The notes below the pieces were generated by a model. That model was not told the DNA's origin, made no database searches, and saw only the letters and a list, made by a program, of their open reading frames with translations. Shown in pieces: positions 27,166 through 37,671 of a stretch of DNA of 64,000 nucleotides (the stretch's first letter is position 1; every line of letters starts with the position of its first letter). Source of the DNA: Cyanobium sp. PCC 7001 (GTDB lineage Bacteria > Cyanobacteriota > Cyanobacteriia > PCC-6307 > Cyanobiaceae); NCBI RefSeq assembly GCF_000155635.1, contig NZ_DS990556.1, positions 1,657,637 through 1,721,636 of the forward strand, written 5' to 3'. Position numbers and translations under genes: made by a program.

Positions 27166-28479
27166 TCAGGCAGGCTGGAGCGCCCGGGCCGGGGCATAGA
27201 GCGGAAAACGCTCGCAGAGCTGGGCCACCCGTTGCCGGCAGCCCTGTTCGATGGCGGTGTCCTCGGGGTTGAGCAGGCGATCGGCGATCACGTCGGCCAC
27301 CTCACGGAAGGCCTCCTCATCGAAGCCGCGCGTGGTGCAGGCGGCGGTGCCGAGCCGCAGGCCACTGGTCACGAAAGGCGACTGGGGGTCGAACGGCACG
27401 GTGTTCTTGTTGGCGGTGATGTGCACATCGCTCACCAGCAGGTCGGCCACCTTGCCGGTCATGCCGATGCCACGCAGATCCAGCAGCACCAGGTGGTTGT
27501 CGGTGCCGCCGCTCACCACGTCGATGCCCCGCTCCTGGATGCGGGCGGCGAGGGCCTGGGCGTTGGCGATCACCTGCTGGCTGTAGGCCCGGAAGGAGGG
27601 CTGCAGCGCCTCGCCGAAGGCCACGGCCTTGGCGGCGATCACATGCTCCAGCGGTCCGCCCTGGCTGCCGGGGAACACCGCCTTGTCGAACTGCCTGGCG
27701 AAGTCGGCATCGCGGCAGAGGATCAGACCGCCGCGGGGGCCGCGCAGGGTCTTGTGGGTGGTGGTGGTCACCACGTCGCACACGGACACCGGGTTGGGGT
27801 GCACGCCGGCGGCCACCAGACCGGCGATGTGGGCCATGTCGGCCAGCAGGTAGGCGCCCACCTCATCGGCGATGGCCCGGAAGGCCTGGAAATCGATCGT
27901 GCGGGGGTAGGCCGAGTAGCCGCACACGATCAGCTTCGGCCTGTGCTCCAGCGCCAGCTCGCGGATGGTGGCGACGTTGAGCTGCTGGGTGCCTGGATCC
28001 ACGCCGTAGTGCACGGCTTTGAACCACTTGCCGCTCACGTTCACCGGCGAGCCGTGGGTGAGGTGGCCGCCATGGCTGAGGTCCATGCCCAGGATCGTGT
28101 CGCCGGGCTGGAGCAGGGCGAGGAAGACGGCGAAGTTGGCCTGGGCACCGCTGTGGGGCTGCACGTTGGCCCAGGCGGCGCCGAACAGCTGCTTGGCCCG
28201 CTCGATCGCCAGCTCCTCGATCGCGTCCACGTGCTCGCAGCCGCCGTAGTAGCGCTTGTGGGGCAGGCCCTCGGCGTACTTGTTGGTGAGCACCGAGCCC
28301 TGGGCCTCCATCACGGCTTTGGAGGCGAAGTTCTCCGACGCGATCAGTTCGAGGTGGGTCTGCTGACGCTCCAGTTCCTTGCCGATCAGGGCGGCGATGG
28401 CGGGATCGGAGGCCGCCAGGGTGGAATCAGCGCCGGCGGCAGCGGCGATCACGGTGTCAGCCATCAGGGAGTCCGCCAT
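27166..28479 (-). CDS. glyA: Serine hydroxymethyltransferase
   Basis: Converts serine and tetrahydrofolate to glycine and methylene-tetrahydrofolate, the cofactor used by ThyX. The protein has 437 residues. Landmarks are [38 protein letters not shown], and the PLP lysine in [16 protein letters not shown]. The N-terminus is slightly repetitive: ATGGCGGACTCCCTG is followed by ATGGCTGACACC, so ATG 28479 and ATG 28464 are both possible starts. Confidence 0.97.
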   Translation of the reverse strand: MADSLMADTVIAAAAGADSTLAASDPAIAALIGKELERQQTHLELIASENFASKAVMEAQGSVLTNKYAEGLPHKRYYGGCEHVDAIEELAIERAKQLFGAAWANVQPHSGAQANFAVFLALLQPGDTILGMDLSHGGHLTHGSPVNVSGKWFKAVHYGVDPGTQQLNVATIRELALEHRPKLIVCGYSAYPRTIDFQAFRAIADEVGAYLLADMAHIAGLVAAGVHPNPVSVCDVVTTTTHKTLRGPRGGLILCRDADFARQFDKAVFPGSQGGPLEHVIAAKAVAFGEALQPSFRAYSQQVIANAQALAARIQERGIDVVSGGTDNHLVLLDLRGIGMTGKVADLLVSDVHITANKNTVPFDPQSPFVTSGLRLGTAACTTRGFDEEAFREVADVIADRLLNPEDTAIEQGCRQRVAQLCERFPLYAPARALQPA

Positions 28480-28563
28480 CAGGGTGTCCGCCCTCGAGGG
28501 ATGGGGTGGGTGCTGAGGTGATGGTAATGACCCGTGTCCCCGGGCCGGAGCGGCGGCGCCATG

Positions 28564-28593
28564 AAAAACCGCCCCTGCCGAAGCAGAGGCGGT
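28564..28593 (-). terminator. Rho-independent terminator of tRNA-Arg
   Basis: On the minus strand CCGCCTCTGC-TTCG-GCAGGGGCGG (10-bp stem with one wobble and a stable TTCG loop; stem arms at 28569-28578 and 28583-28592) is followed by five T residues. It lies just downstream of the tRNA and upstream of glyA on the same strand. Confidence 0.9.
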
Positions 28594-28602
28594 GGTGGGA
28601 AG

Positions 28603-28676
28603 CGCGCCTGGAGAGATTCGAACTCCCGACCCTCTGATCCGTAGTCAGATGCTCTAATCCGCTGAGCTACAAGCGC
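28603..28676 (-). tRNA. tRNA-Arg (anticodon ACG)
   Basis: A 74-base cloverleaf. The 7-bp acceptor stem pairs GCGCTTG with CAGGCGC (one G-T). The D arm includes GCTCAGCGGATTAGAGC, the anticodon stem-loop is CTGACTACGGATCAG (anticodon ACG), and the T arm GGGAGTTCGAATCTC. The ACG anticodon, edited to ICG, reads CGN Arg codons. Confidence 0.97.
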
Positions 28677-28779
28677 ATGGCACCATTCTCAGCGCACGGA
28701 GGGCCCATCCGTCAAACGGTCCGCCTGCGATTCCATCAACCTGTGATTGCGCCCTCCGGCGATCCCACCGAGCTTTCCC

Positions 28780-29019
28780 ATGCCCATCCGCTGGTACGGA
28801 CCCGCCAACCCCGAGGACCCCACCTTCCGGCATTTCGAGCGGATCGTGAATTTCACCCTCCACGCCGCCCTGTTCTCGGCGATCAACAGCGGGCTGTGGG
28901 TGGTGCAGGAACTGCGCCACCCCTGGGGACATCTGGGTGTGTTCAGCCTGGTGTGGCTGGCGGCCCTGCTGGTGCACGCTGGAGTGGTCGTGACCCTGCG
29001 TCCCCGCAACCAAGCATGA
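28780..29019 (+). CDS. Small two-helix membrane protein (2TM-type)
   Basis: A 79-residue protein from ATG 28780. A conserved-looking N-terminus (RWYGPANPEDPTFRHFERIV) precedes two hydrophobic helices with a short HPWG turn, like the bacterial 2TM domain. No function is known. An in-frame start at 28747 is possible but adds only Pro-rich sequence. Its TGA overlaps the ATG of the DUF3181 gene, so the two are coupled. Confidence 0.72.
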   Translation: MPIRWYGPANPEDPTFRHFERIVNFTLHAALFSAINSGLWVVQELRHPWGHLGVFSLVWLAALLVHAGVVVTLRPRNQA

Positions 29020-29306
29020 GCCTCTCCGCCGGCGACCTCAAGGACCTGGAAGTGGCCCTGGCCGACAGGCTCTACCTGCAGGTGGCGGGCTGGCACCTCT
29101 ACCTCGGGGATGCCGGACTGGCCCAGGAGCTGGCGATCGAGTGCGCCGCCCGGCTGCAGGCCGGCAGTAGCGTGTGCGCCCGCCAGGCGCTGGAGGCCGT
29201 GCAGGTGCCGATCGGAGGCGGCACCACCCGCCTGCCTCTGGCCCGGCTGGTGCCTGCTGGTCAGCTGCGCGACCTCGAGGAGGTGCTGGAGCCTTTTTGC
29301 CGATAG
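29016..29306 (+). CDS. DUF3181 family protein
   Basis: A 96-residue soluble, mostly helical protein that fits a cyanobacterial family I assign to DUF3181 (LKDLEVALADRLYLQVAGWH, then LGDAGLAQELAIECAARL). Function unknown. ATG 29016 overlaps the previous stop. The T-rich stretch at 29292-29297 lies inside its last codons, so it is not a terminator. Confidence 0.72.
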   Translation: MSLSAGDLKDLEVALADRLYLQVAGWHLYLGDAGLAQELAIECAARLQAGSSVCARQALEAVQVPIGGGTTRLPLARLVPAGQLRDLEEVLEPFCR

Positions 29307-29330
29307 TGTTGCGGCCATTGCGAGCGGGCC

Positions 29331-29600
29331 GTGCTGCTGATCGAGGTCACCAACGCCCGCGAGGTCGTGGGCCAGCGCCTCGGTCGCCTCGGCAGCCGCC
29401 TGATCGGCAAGGTGGTGGATGCCGAGGCCCAGGTGGAGAAAGCCCTCATCCAGGAGCTGGAAACCGCCTTCCGCGAGTTCGGCATCGAGGCCCGCATCGT
29501 GTCGGTGCAGGGCCCGCAGCTGCTGGGCCGTTCCCACCTGGAGCTGCCGCTGCAGGTGCGGGAGGACCGGCAGGTGGGGCCCCAGAGCCTCACCTCCTGA
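29331..29600 (+). CDS. Conserved hypothetical protein
   Basis: An 89-residue protein with GTG start at 29331, 24 bases after the DUF3181 gene. It begins LLIEVTNAREVVGQRLGRLG and has a heptad-like helix QVEKALIQELETAFREFGIE, then a short beta-rich tail. I do not recognise the family. It could be a small cytosolic regulator or structural protein; length and codon use are consistent with a real gene. Confidence 0.55.
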   Translation: MLLIEVTNAREVVGQRLGRLGSRLIGKVVDAEAQVEKALIQELETAFREFGIEARIVSVQGPQLLGRSHLELPLQVREDRQVGPQSLTS

Positions 29601-29612
29601 TCGGCTGAGCAG

Positions 29613-29636
29613 CTGGGCGGCTGGGCGGCTGGGCGG
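29613..29636. repeat. 8-bp tandem repeat (CTGGGCGG x3)
   Basis: Three exact copies of CTGGGCGG in the 54-base gap between two convergent genes, with partial copies on both sides. It is a short simple-sequence tract without evident function. Confidence 0.8.
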
Positions 29637-29654
29637 CTGCGCCGGTCCCGGCCC

Positions 29655-31277
29655 TCAGCGGCGGCCCAGTTTCGGCAGGCGGCGGCTGAACTGGCTCACC
29701 ACCTGCTCCGCCTCGGGCACCCCGGCCCTGTGGGCGAGAAGGCCGTACACCAGCAGCCCCAAGCTGCCGCTCAGGCCCGTCTGCAGCAGCCGCCCCAGCA
29801 GGCCTGTCGGCCAGCCCACGTAGGTGGCCAACGCCCAGGCCGCCGCGGCACCGAGCAGCGCCGCGCCCAGCAGCAGGCCGCTGTCCCGGCCCCAGGCCAG
29901 CAACGGCAGGCCATGCAGCCGCACCTGCAGGGCCAGCAGCAGCCCGGCACAGGTGATCAGGTTCACCGCCACCGTGGCGAGCACCAGCCCGGCGGCGCCG
30001 GCGTAGAGCACCGGCAGCAGCTGCTGGCCCCAGGGCGTGGGCCCGCCCACGAAGGCCCAGCAGAAGAGGGCGTTGAGGCCGATCCCCGCCAGGGACCAGC
30101 GGAAGGGGGTGACGCCGTCGCCAAGGGCGTAGAAGACGCGCACGAGCACGTCGCGGGCCAGGTAGGCCGGCATGCCGATGCCGTAGGCCATCAGAAGCTG
30201 GCCCACCAGGGTGGCGGCGCCGGCATCGAAGGCGCCGCGCTCGTAGATCAGGGCCACGATCGGCACGGCCAGCGCCGCCATCAGGGCCCCGAGCGGCAGC
30301 ATCGAGGCGTTGGAGAGCATCAGGCCCTGTCGGATGCGGGCCACCAGCTCCGGGCGGTCGCCCGGCGCCGTCAGGCGGGCATACACCGGCAGCAGCGGCA
30401 CCAGCAGCGCGTTGGAGATCAACCCCAGGGGCGTCTGCACCAGCAGGTTGGCGTAGCCCAGTCCCGCCGCCGCCGCCGGAATGCCGGAGGCGAAGAACAG
30501 CGACACGAACACGTTGATCTGCAGCATGCCCGAGGAAAGCGTGGCCGGCCCCATCACCTGCAGCACCTCCCGCACTCCGGGGTCCTGCCAGTCCCACACC
30601 AGCCGGAAGCGGTGCAGACCCTGACGGGCCAGGGCCGGCAGCTGGATCAGCCACTGCAGCACCGCCCCCACCGTGGTGCTGGCGGCCAGCACCACGCCAC
30701 CGATCAGGGCGTTCTCCGGCAGGGTGATCGCCGAGCCCAGCTGCCACCAGAGCAGGGCCAGGCCGGCGATCACCGCCACGCTGGAGAGCAGCGGACTCAC
30801 CGAGGGCAACCAGAACTCATCGGCCGCGTTGAGGGCGCCGAAACCCAGACCGATCAGGCCGGCGAACAGGGCCATCGGCGCCATCCAGCGCAGCTCCACC
30901 ACGGCGATGGCATGGCGCTCCGCGTCCAGACCCGGGCCCACCAGGGTGATGAGCGGATCGGCCGCCACCAGCAGGATCAGGGTGACGACCAGCAGGCCGG
31001 CCCCCACCAGGGTGTTGATCGCCGCCAGCACATGGGCCCCCTGCTCGCGGGGGCGTCGGGCCAGCACGCTCACCATGGCGCTGTGGAAGGGCCCGTTGAT
31101 GCCGCCCAGCAGGATCAGCAGGAAGCCCGGCAGCACATAGGCGTAGTTGTAGGCGTCATAGGCGGCACCCACGCCGAATGCGGCAGCGATGGCCTGCTGC
31201 CGCACCAGACCGGCCACCTTGCTGATCGCGGTGGCCACGGCCACGATCAGGGCAATGCGGCGCAGGGATTGGGGCAT
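29655..31277 (-). CDS. murJ: Lipid II flippase MurJ
   Basis: A 540-residue polytopic protein of the MVF family with about 14 helices that moves lipid II across the cytoplasmic membrane for peptidoglycan synthesis. The N-terminus [20 protein letters not shown] and the segments [17 protein letters not shown] and [14 protein letters not shown] are characteristic. ATG 31277 gives the standard length. It is divergent from sfsA. Confidence 0.95.
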   Translation of the reverse strand: MPQSLRRIALIVAVATAISKVAGLVRQQAIAAAFGVGAAYDAYNYAYVLPGFLLILLGGINGPFHSAMVSVLARRPREQGAHVLAAINTLVGAGLLVVTLILLVAADPLITLVGPGLDAERHAIAVVELRWMAPMALFAGLIGLGFGALNAADEFWLPSVSPLLSSVAVIAGLALLWWQLGSAITLPENALIGGVVLAASTTVGAVLQWLIQLPALARQGLHRFRLVWDWQDPGVREVLQVMGPATLSSGMLQINVFVSLFFASGIPAAAAGLGYANLLVQTPLGLISNALLVPLLPVYARLTAPGDRPELVARIRQGLMLSNASMLPLGALMAALAVPIVALIYERGAFDAGAATLVGQLLMAYGIGMPAYLARDVLVRVFYALGDGVTPFRWSLAGIGLNALFCWAFVGGPTPWGQQLLPVLYAGAAGLVLATVAVNLITCAGLLLALQVRLHGLPLLAWGRDSGLLLGAALLGAAAAWALATYVGWPTGLLGRLLQTGLSGSLGLLVYGLLAHRAGVPEAEQVVSQFSRRLPKLGRR

Positions 31278-31353
31278 CGGTCCGGACCGGATGGCCCGTC
31301 AGCTCGAGCGGCAGTATGGCGGGCATCCCCCTGGCAGCCCTGCCTTGCCCGTG

Positions 31354-32127
31354 ATGGCCCCGCAGATCCTGGCGTTCCCGCCGCTCGTGGAGGGGGTGCT
31401 GCTGAAGCGCTACAAGCGCTTTCTCGCGGATGTTCAGCTCGATGGCGGCGGCGTGGTGACCGCCCATTGCCCCAACACCGGCCCCATGACCGGCGTGCTG
31501 CTGCCGGGCGGGCGCGTGCGGCTGCGCCACGACCCCTCGCCCAGCCGCAAGCTGGCCTGGACGTGGGAACAGGCCGAAGTGCCCGGCGCCGGCGGCGAGC
31601 CGGTGTGGGTGGGCATCAACACGGCGCTGCCGAACCGGCTGGTGCGGGCCGCGATCGAGGCCGGTTGCCTCGAGGCCGAGCTCGGGCCGATCGGCGGCAT
31701 CCGGGCCGAGGTGCCCTACGGCGAGGGCCGCCGCAGTCGCATCGATCTGCTGCTCACCCCCGCCGAAGGGGCCCCGGACCCGCGGGCCATCTATCTGGAG
31801 GTGAAGAACACCACCTGGACCCGGGGCTCCCTGGCCCTGTTTCCCGACACGGTGACGGAGCGGGGCCAGAAGCATCTGGTGGAGCTCACCGCCCTGCTGC
31901 CGGAAGCCCGGGCGGTGCTGCTGCCCTGCCTCAGCCGCGGCGACGTGGACCGCTTCGCGCCGGGCGACTCCGCCGATCCGCGCTACGGCGAGCTGTTCCG
32001 CGCCGCCCTGGAGGCGGGCGTGGAGGTGCTGCCGTGCGTGTTCGGCTTCACAGCCACCGGGGTGCACTGGCAGGGCCTGGCGGGCGTGGAACCCCGCGAG
32101 CCGGCAGCCTCGCGCCATGCCCCATAG
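31354..32127 (+). CDS. sfsA: SfsA family protein (sugar fermentation stimulation)
   Basis: A 257-residue protein. The OB-like N-terminus [20 protein letters not shown] and [15 protein letters not shown], the SRIDLLLT and YLEVKNTTW motifs (PD-(D/E)XK nuclease-like site), and the [13 protein letters not shown] stretch are all SfsA hallmarks. The family binds DNA non-specifically in E. coli; its real role is unclear. ATG 31354 is preferred to GTG 31351. ispH follows on the same strand. Confidence 0.93.
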   Translation: MAPQILAFPPLVEGVLLKRYKRFLADVQLDGGGVVTAHCPNTGPMTGVLLPGGRVRLRHDPSPSRKLAWTWEQAEVPGAGGEPVWVGINTALPNRLVRAAIEAGCLEAELGPIGGIRAEVPYGEGRRSRIDLLLTPAEGAPDPRAIYLEVKNTTWTRGSLALFPDTVTERGQKHLVELTALLPEARAVLLPCLSRGDVDRFAPGDSADPRYGELFRAALEAGVEVLPCVFGFTATGVHWQGLAGVEPREPAASRHAP

Positions 32128-32153
32128 AGTTCCCCCACTGCCCAGGGGCTGCC

Positions 32154-33380
32154 GTGGATACCCGTGCCTTCAAGCGCTCGCTGCACCATTCGGAGCGCTA
32201 CAACCGCCGTGGCTTCGGCCTGGGCGAGGAAGTGGCCGGCAGCCTCGAGCAGGCCTACCAGAGCGATCTCGTGGCCAAGCTGCGGGAGAACGGCTACGCG
32301 CTGCAGCGGGGAAGGCTCACGGTGCGCCTCGCCGAGGCCTTCGGCTTCTGCTGGGGGGTGGAGCGGGCCGTGGCCATGGCCTACGAAACCCGGCGCCACT
32401 ATCCGAGCGAACGGATCTGGATCACCAACGAGATCATCCACAACCCCTCGGTGAACGACCATCTGCGCGACATGGACGTGCAGTTCATCCCCGTGGATGA
32501 AGGGGTGAAGGACTTCTCCGATGTGGCCAGCGGCGATGTGGTGATCCTGCCGGCCTTCGGCGCCACGGTGCAGGAGATGCAGCTGCTGAACGAACGGGGC
32601 TGTCACATCGTGGACACCACCTGTCCCTGGGTGTCCAAGGTGTGGAACACGGTGGAGAAGCACAAGAAGCACGCCTTCACCTCGATCATCCACGGCAAGG
32701 TGAAGCACGAGGAAACCCTGGCCACCAGCAGCTTCGCCGGCACCTACCTGGTGGTGCTCGACCTGGCGGAAGCCCAGCTGGTGTGCGACTACGTGCTGCT
32801 GGGGGCACGGGATGTGGATGCCGCCACCCGCACGGCGGCGCGGGAGGCCTTCATGGCGCGCTTCGCCAAGGCCTGCTCACCAGGCTTCGACCCCGACCGC
32901 GACCTGATCCGGGTGGGTGTGGCCAACCAGACCACCATGCTCAAGAGCGAGACCGAGGAGATCGGCCGGCTGGTGGAGCGCACCATGCTGCAGCGCTACG
33001 GCCCCACCGAGCTCAACGAGCACTTCCTGGCCTTCAACACGATCTGCGACGCCACCCAGGAGCGCCAGGACGCCATGTTCTCCCTGGTGGACGAACCGCT
33101 GGATCTGATGGTGGTGATCGGGGGGTACAACTCCTCCAACACCACCCACCTGCAGGAAATCGCCGTGAGCCGCGGCATCCGCTCGTTCCACATCGACACG
33201 CCGGAGCGCATCGGCCCCGGCAACCGCATCGAGCACAAACCCCTGGGTGGCGAGCTGCAGCTCGAGGAGCCGTTCCTGCCCGCCGGACCGATCCGGGTGG
33301 GCATCACCTCGGGAGCCTCCACGCCCGACCGGATCGTGGAAGCGGTGATCGAGCGTCTGATCGATCTCTGCGAGGCCTGA
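32154..33380 (+). CDS. ispH: 4-hydroxy-3-methylbut-2-enyl diphosphate reductase IspH
   Basis: Last enzyme of the MEP isoprenoid pathway, a 4Fe-4S protein making IPP and DMAPP. The protein has 408 residues, the longer cyanobacterial/plastid form, with GTG start at 32154. Conserved Cys are in [32 protein letters not shown] and [14 protein letters not shown]. The His motifs [11 protein letters not shown] and [11 protein letters not shown], and the [14 protein letters not shown] loop, are present. Confidence 0.97.
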   Translation: MDTRAFKRSLHHSERYNRRGFGLGEEVAGSLEQAYQSDLVAKLRENGYALQRGRLTVRLAEAFGFCWGVERAVAMAYETRRHYPSERIWITNEIIHNPSVNDHLRDMDVQFIPVDEGVKDFSDVASGDVVILPAFGATVQEMQLLNERGCHIVDTTCPWVSKVWNTVEKHKKHAFTSIIHGKVKHEETLATSSFAGTYLVVLDLAEAQLVCDYVLLGARDVDAATRTAAREAFMARFAKACSPGFDPDRDLIRVGVANQTTMLKSETEEIGRLVERTMLQRYGPTELNEHFLAFNTICDATQERQDAMFSLVDEPLDLMVVIGGYNSSNTTHLQEIAVSRGIRSFHIDTPERIGPGNRIEHKPLGGELQLEEPFLPAGPIRVGITSGASTPDRIVEAVIERLIDLCEA

Positions 33381-33535
33381 GCCCAGGCCGCCGGAACCCC
33401 GGGTCAAGCGGCCCTTTCTGCTGTCGCGCTCGCTGCCGCCGGCCCGGCCGTGGGGCCCTACATTGATGCCGGTTGCAGCCGGGATTCCAGAGGATTCCTG
33501 CTCCAATCCCCTTCCCGTAGCTCCGTCCGTCGCTG

Positions 33536-34243
33536 TTGTCGTCCACCCCCCTGTCGACGGCACCACCCGAGCCGGCCAGCCGCGCCGATGCCCAGGCCCT
33601 GCGGCATGCGGAGGATCCGCGGGTGAAGTGCTACCGCAGCCACTTCGCCGATCTGATGGAGATGCGGGCCTCAGACGACACGGTGGCCCAGTATCTGGAT
33701 CGCCACGAGGGCTGGTTCCGCCGCTGCGCCGCGCCGATGGCCGTGACACCGCTCGGCTCCAACGGCTACAGCCTCACGCTCGGCCGCTTCGGCAACTTCG
33801 GTTTCGAGGTGGAACCCACCATCGGGCTCGAACTGCTCCCCCAGAGCCAGGGGGTGTACCGCATCCTCACGGTGCCCGCGGCCGGTGGTGCGGGGAGTAT
33901 GGAGAGCCTCTACGACGTGGATTTCAAGGCCTCCCTCAGGCTCGACTGCGCCGATGGGGACGCCGATTGCGGCGCTGATCGTGCTGCCGCGCCTACCGAG
34001 GCCATGGCCGCTGCTGATGGCCAAACCACCACCCTGGTGCGCTGGGAGCTGGACCTGAGCGTGTGGATCCGCTTGCCCGGGGTGATCACGCTGCTGCCGG
34101 AAGGCCTGGTGCAGAGCAGCGGAGAGCATCTGCTGCGCCAGATCGTGCGTCAGATCTCACGGCGCCTCACCTGGAAGGTGCAGGAGGATTTCCACGCCAG
34201 CCATGGGCTGGATTGCCCGCCCCGGCGGCGGGCCCAGTTCTGA
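33536..34243 (+). CDS. DUF1997 family protein
   Basis: A 235-residue protein of a family shared by cyanobacteria and plastids. Conserved-looking segments are YLDRHEGWFRRCAAPMAVTP, LGRFGNFGFEVEPTIGLEL and WIRLPGVITLLPEGLVQ, which together suggest a SRPBCC-like lipid- or pigment-binding fold. Function unknown. The only frame-consistent start giving the full domain is TTG 33536; the first ~25 residues are not typical, so the exact start is uncertain. The loop GADRAAAPTEAMAAADG looks like an insertion. Confidence 0.75.
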   Translation: MSSTPLSTAPPEPASRADAQALRHAEDPRVKCYRSHFADLMEMRASDDTVAQYLDRHEGWFRRCAAPMAVTPLGSNGYSLTLGRFGNFGFEVEPTIGLELLPQSQGVYRILTVPAAGGAGSMESLYDVDFKASLRLDCADGDADCGADRAAAPTEAMAAADGQTTTLVRWELDLSVWIRLPGVITLLPEGLVQSSGEHLLRQIVRQISRRLTWKVQEDFHASHGLDCPPRRRAQF

Positions 34244-34246
34244 GCC

Positions 34247-34714
34247 TCAGGCCGGCCGGTTCTCCCAGATCTTGTTGAGGATCTGCATACCGCTCACGGC
34301 CTGCCAGAGGAACAGGGTCACCAGCAGCATGTTGAGGCCCACATGGGCCTTGCGGGCGATCAGGTTGCCCTGCTGCATCAGCGGCGTGAGCGAGGCGGCC
34401 AGCACGACCATGCAGGTCATGCCGATGCCCACCAGCAGGTGGGGACCCACGAACAGCTTGCCGTTGTTCAGGTAAGTGACGGCCATGCCGCCGAAGGCGC
34501 CCAGCACCAGCAGGGCCAGCAGGATGCTGCCCAGCTGGAAATGGCGCTTGGCGTACTGACCCTTGATCAGCTGCTTGCGGGTCTCGGCGTCGGGGGCCGT
34601 GCGGGTTTTCTTGGCCTTGATGCCGAGAAACAGTCCGTAGCCGGCCACCCCCAGCAGGCTCCACATCATCAGGGGGTGGAGGAAGTTGAGGTAGTAGGCG
34701 ATCGACTCAGGCAT
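34247..34714 (-). CDS. DUF4079 membrane protein
   Basis: A 155-residue integral membrane protein with four helices, assigned to the cyanobacterial DUF4079 family. It begins SIAYYLNFLHPLMMWSLLG and has a His in each of several helices (FLHPLMMW, PHLLVG, KAHVGLN), which hints at cofactor or haem binding, although no experimental role is known to me. It is convergent with the DUF1997 gene, their stops three bases apart. Confidence 0.82.
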   Translation of the reverse strand: MPESIAYYLNFLHPLMMWSLLGVAGYGLFLGIKAKKTRTAPDAETRKQLIKGQYAKRHFQLGSILLALLVLGAFGGMAVTYLNNGKLFVGPHLLVGIGMTCMVVLAASLTPLMQQGNLIARKAHVGLNMLLVTLFLWQAVSGMQILNKIWENRPA

Positions 34715-34792
34715 GGCGTGGCCGGGGGACGAAGAGGAGGAAGAGGTGTTGGAGCGAAACTACAACTGAGCCGGGGGGCTGTGCTGCCCCCT

Positions 34793-36352
34793 TCAGTGCA
34801 GGAAGTGCCGACGCCCGGTCACCACCATCGCCAGGCCCAGCTCATCGCAGGCCTGGATCGAATCCTTGTCGCGAACGCTGCCACCGGGCTGGATCACCGC
34901 ACGCACGCCGTAGCCCGCCGCCAGCCGCACCGTGTCATCGAACGGGAAGAAGCCATCGCTGGCCAGCACGGCCCCGTTGGCCCGCTCCCCGGCGGCCTCG
35001 AGGGCCAGCCGGGCTGAGCCCACCCGGTTCATCTGCCCGGCGCCCACCCCGAGGCTCTGGCCGTCGCGCGCCACGGTGATGGCGTTGGAGCGCACATGCC
35101 GCACCAGCTTCCAGGCGAAGCGGAGATCGGCGAGTTCCTGGGGGGTGGGCTGGCGGACACTCACCACCTCCCAGCTGCTCTGCTCCACCGGCCGATCGTC
35201 GAGATCCTGGGCGAGCACGCCGCCCAGGACCGTGCGCAACTGCTGGCGGGAGGCCCGCCCGATCGCCTCGGGGGCCAGTTCCAGCAGCCGCAGATTGGCC
35301 TTGGCCGCCAGCACCTCCCTGGCTTCGGGCCGGAAGTCCGGAGCCACCACGCACTCCAGGAACAGGCTGGTGAGATGGGCGGCGGTGGCCGCATCCACCG
35401 GGGTGTTGAGGGCCACGATGCCGCCGAAGGCGGAGAGGCGGTCGGCCTCGAGGGCACGGGCCAGGGCATCGGCGCAGCCACTGCCGGTGGCCACGCCGCA
35501 GGGGTTGGTGTGCTTCACCACCACCGCCGCCGGCTGAGCCGCCGGCCCATAGCCGAACTCGCGCACGGTCGCCAGGGCCGCGTCGAGATCGATGAGGTTG
35601 TTGTAGCTCAGCTCCTTGCCCTGCAACTGCAAAGCCCCACCCCAGCCGGCCGCGGCCGCGCTGTACCAGACGGCGCTCTGGTGGGGGTTTTCGCCGTAGC
35701 GGAGCGACTGGCGGGCCGGCAGCTCCAGCCTCAGGGGCGGGCTGGCGAGCTCTCCTTCTGCCTCTGGCTGGGCGATTGTGCTGGCCAGCCAGCGGCTGAT
35801 GGCCGCGTCGTAGGCGGCGGTGTGCTCGAAGGCCGCCAGGGCGAGGCCACGCCGCAGCTCCTGGGTGAGCTCGCCACGGCGCAGGGCCTCCAGAAAGGCC
35901 GGGTACTGGGCCGGACTGGTGAGCACGACCACATCGGCATGGTTCTTGGCGGCGGCCCGCACCATGGCCGGGCCGCCGATGTCGATGGTCTCGATCGCGG
36001 TGTCGAACGGCACCGCCGGATCGGCGACCGTTTCCCGGAAGGGGTACAGGTTCACCACCACCACGTCGATCGGGGGAATCTCCTGGGCCTGCAGATCGAC
36101 CTGGTGGGAGGGGTCGTCGCGCCGGGCCAGGATGCCGCCATGGACGCGCGGATGGAGGGTCTTCACCCGGCCCCCCAGGATCTCAGGCGCGCCGGTGTGA
36201 TCGGCCACCTTGGTCACCGCCAGACCGGCCTGCTTCAATGCCGCCGCCGTGCCGCCACTGGAGATCAGCTGGAAGCCGGCCTCCAGCAGCCCCTGGGCCA
36301 GGGGCACCAGACCGTCCTTGTTGGACACGCTCAGGAGAGCCGTGGGTGCCAT
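34793..36352 (-). CDS. purH: Bifunctional AICAR transformylase / IMP cyclohydrolase
   Basis: Catalyses the last two steps of IMP synthesis. The protein has 519 residues. The N-terminal IMP cyclohydrolase (MGS fold) shows [18 protein letters not shown] and [15 protein letters not shown]. The C-terminal transformylase shows [43 protein letters not shown] with the catalytic Lys-His, and [18 protein letters not shown] 36352 is the natural start. Divergent from the esterase gene. Confidence 0.97.
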   Translation of the reverse strand: MAPTALLSVSNKDGLVPLAQGLLEAGFQLISSGGTAAALKQAGLAVTKVADHTGAPEILGGRVKTLHPRVHGGILARRDDPSHQVDLQAQEIPPIDVVVVNLYPFRETVADPAVPFDTAIETIDIGGPAMVRAAAKNHADVVVLTSPAQYPAFLEALRRGELTQELRRGLALAAFEHTAAYDAAISRWLASTIAQPEAEGELASPPLRLELPARQSLRYGENPHQSAVWYSAAAAGWGGALQLQGKELSYNNLIDLDAALATVREFGYGPAAQPAAVVVKHTNPCGVATGSGCADALARALEADRLSAFGGIVALNTPVDAATAAHLTSLFLECVVAPDFRPEAREVLAAKANLRLLELAPEAIGRASRQQLRTVLGGVLAQDLDDRPVEQSSWEVVSVRQPTPQELADLRFAWKLVRHVRSNAITVARDGQSLGVGAGQMNRVGSARLALEAAGERANGAVLASDGFFPFDDTVRLAAGYGVRAVIQPGGSVRDKDSIQACDELGLAMVVTGRRHFLH

Positions 36353-36407
36353 GGCTGCAGGTGGGGGTGGCTTTCAGCCAACCTACGCAGCAGCTCCGCC
36401 CCGCCCG

Positions 36408-37112
36408 ATGGACGCTGCCTCCACCCCCGACTCCCCCATGCCATCCCCTGGGCCATCCCCGGTGTCATCCCCGGTGCCATCGCAGACCGCTGGGGAGCTC
36501 CGGCGCGGACCCGAGCAGGCACAACGGCGGCTGGTGCTGCTGCACGGCTGGGGCGCCGACGCCGACGACCTGCTCGAGCTGGGCTCCCTGCTGGTGGATG
36601 ACGCCGTCAGCGTGGTGGCCCTGCAGGCACCCGGACTCCACCCCAGCGGCATGGGGCGGCAGTGGTACGACCTGCAGCAGCCCGGCTGGCCCGGCCTGCC
36701 TGAGGCCCTGCAGCAGTTGCGCCGGCGCCTTCTCAGCCTCGATCAGGAGGTTCCCCTCAGCCGCTCGGTGCTGCTCGGCTTTTCCCAGGGGGCGGCCATG
36801 GCGGTGGATGTGGTCACCCGGCAGGGGGACCTGCCGCTGGCCGCGCTGATCGGCTGCAGCGGCTATCCCCATCCCGACTGGTCACCGGCGGCCAGCAGCC
36901 CCTCCAGTCCTGCGATCGTTCTGACCCATGGCCGACAGGATCCCGTGGTGCCCTACGGCGCCAGCGTGGAACTGGTCCGCCGGCTGAACGACCGTGGCTA
37001 TGCCGTAGAACTGCTGGAGCATCCGGGAGGCCACAGCATCGAGCCCGACATGCTGCCGTCACTGAGGCAGGCCATCGAGGCCTGCTGGCGTGAGGGATCC
37101 GGGGTTGCCTGA
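36408..37112 (+). CDS. Phospholipase/carboxylesterase-type alpha/beta hydrolase (YpfH-like)
   Basis: A 234-residue alpha/beta hydrolase. After a Pro/Ser-rich N-terminus (residues ~5-28) the core has the oxyanion HGWGADADDL, the nucleophile elbow LGFSQGAAMAVDV (G-x-S-x-G), and the acid/His end LTHGRQDPVVPY and HPGGHSIEPDML. It is close to the lysophospholipase/carboxylesterase COG0400 group. The physiological substrate is unknown. ATG 36408 is chosen because upstream in-frame sequence is purH shadow. Confidence 0.88.
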   Translation: MDAASTPDSPMPSPGPSPVSSPVPSQTAGELRRGPEQAQRRLVLLHGWGADADDLLELGSLLVDDAVSVVALQAPGLHPSGMGRQWYDLQQPGWPGLPEALQQLRRRLLSLDQEVPLSRSVLLGFSQGAAMAVDVVTRQGDLPLAALIGCSGYPHPDWSPAASSPSSPAIVLTHGRQDPVVPYGASVELVRRLNDRGYAVELLEHPGGHSIEPDMLPSLRQAIEACWREGSGVA

Positions 37113-37299
37113 GCCATCAGCCCCTGAGCCCCACGGATGGGCTTTCGGCTTTCGGTGATGGTGATGGACGTTCAGCGATGGCGCTTCACGAAGCCCTCGC
37201 CAGACAGCTCCTGCGTGTTGACCAGCTGACTTGCGGGCATTCCGGAGGGGGGCAGTCCCCACCAGCCCCCCTCGGGAATGAACCTGGAGCCGGCGCCGA

Positions 37300-37671
37300 T
37301 CAGACGAAGGCGTATTCGTACTCCTCCATTTCCTCCCAGTCGTCGGAGGCGAGAGCCTCGATCCCCTCGAAGAGCACCTCCTCGCCGATGCTGTCCACGA
37401 TGGCCCGCAGGGAGGGGAACAGGAAGTGGTTCTCCTCGGCGTACTGGGCGCTGAACAGACCCTTCTCACCCCAGAAGAAGCGGTCCGTGGTGTGCTCGTT
37501 GCGGCGCACATTCAGGATCGCGGGCGGCACCAGAGCCTGCTCGGCGATGTAGCGGCGGGCTGCCGTCACGGGCTTGTGGGAGCCGGTTTCGAGGTGGAAG
37601 GTGGCCACGTGGGCCAGAACCCGCTGACCGGCAAGACGACGGCGGCTGATCCGCTTGCGCTTCTTAGACAT
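37300..37671 (-). CDS. DUF3155 family protein
   Basis: A 123-residue cyanobacterial-type protein with a very basic N-terminus (SKKRKRISRRRLAGQRVLAH) and an acidic C-terminal tail (SDDWEEMEEYEYAFV). The basic part suggests nucleic-acid or ribosome contact; the role is unknown. ATG 37671 is fixed by the MSKKRKR start; the frame upstream is not conserved in type. A 6-bp hairpin (CTCCCG-ATGG-CGGGAG, 37679-37694) lies just upstream in its leader. Confidence 0.8.
   Translation of the reverse strand: MSKKRKRISRRRLAGQRVLAHVATFHLETGSHKPVTAARRYIAEQALVPPAILNVRRNEHTTDRFFWGEKGLFSAQYAEENHFLFPSLRAIVDSIGEEVLFEGIEALASDDWEEMEEYEYAFV

Noticed and set aside
29292-29297. T tract as terminator after the DUF3181 gene
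   Set aside because: It lies within the last codons of the gene and has no preceding stem.
29730-32153. N-terminal extension of the ispH frame by about 800 residues
   Set aside because: The extension is antisense to murJ and out of phase with sfsA; IspH begins naturally at GTG 32154.
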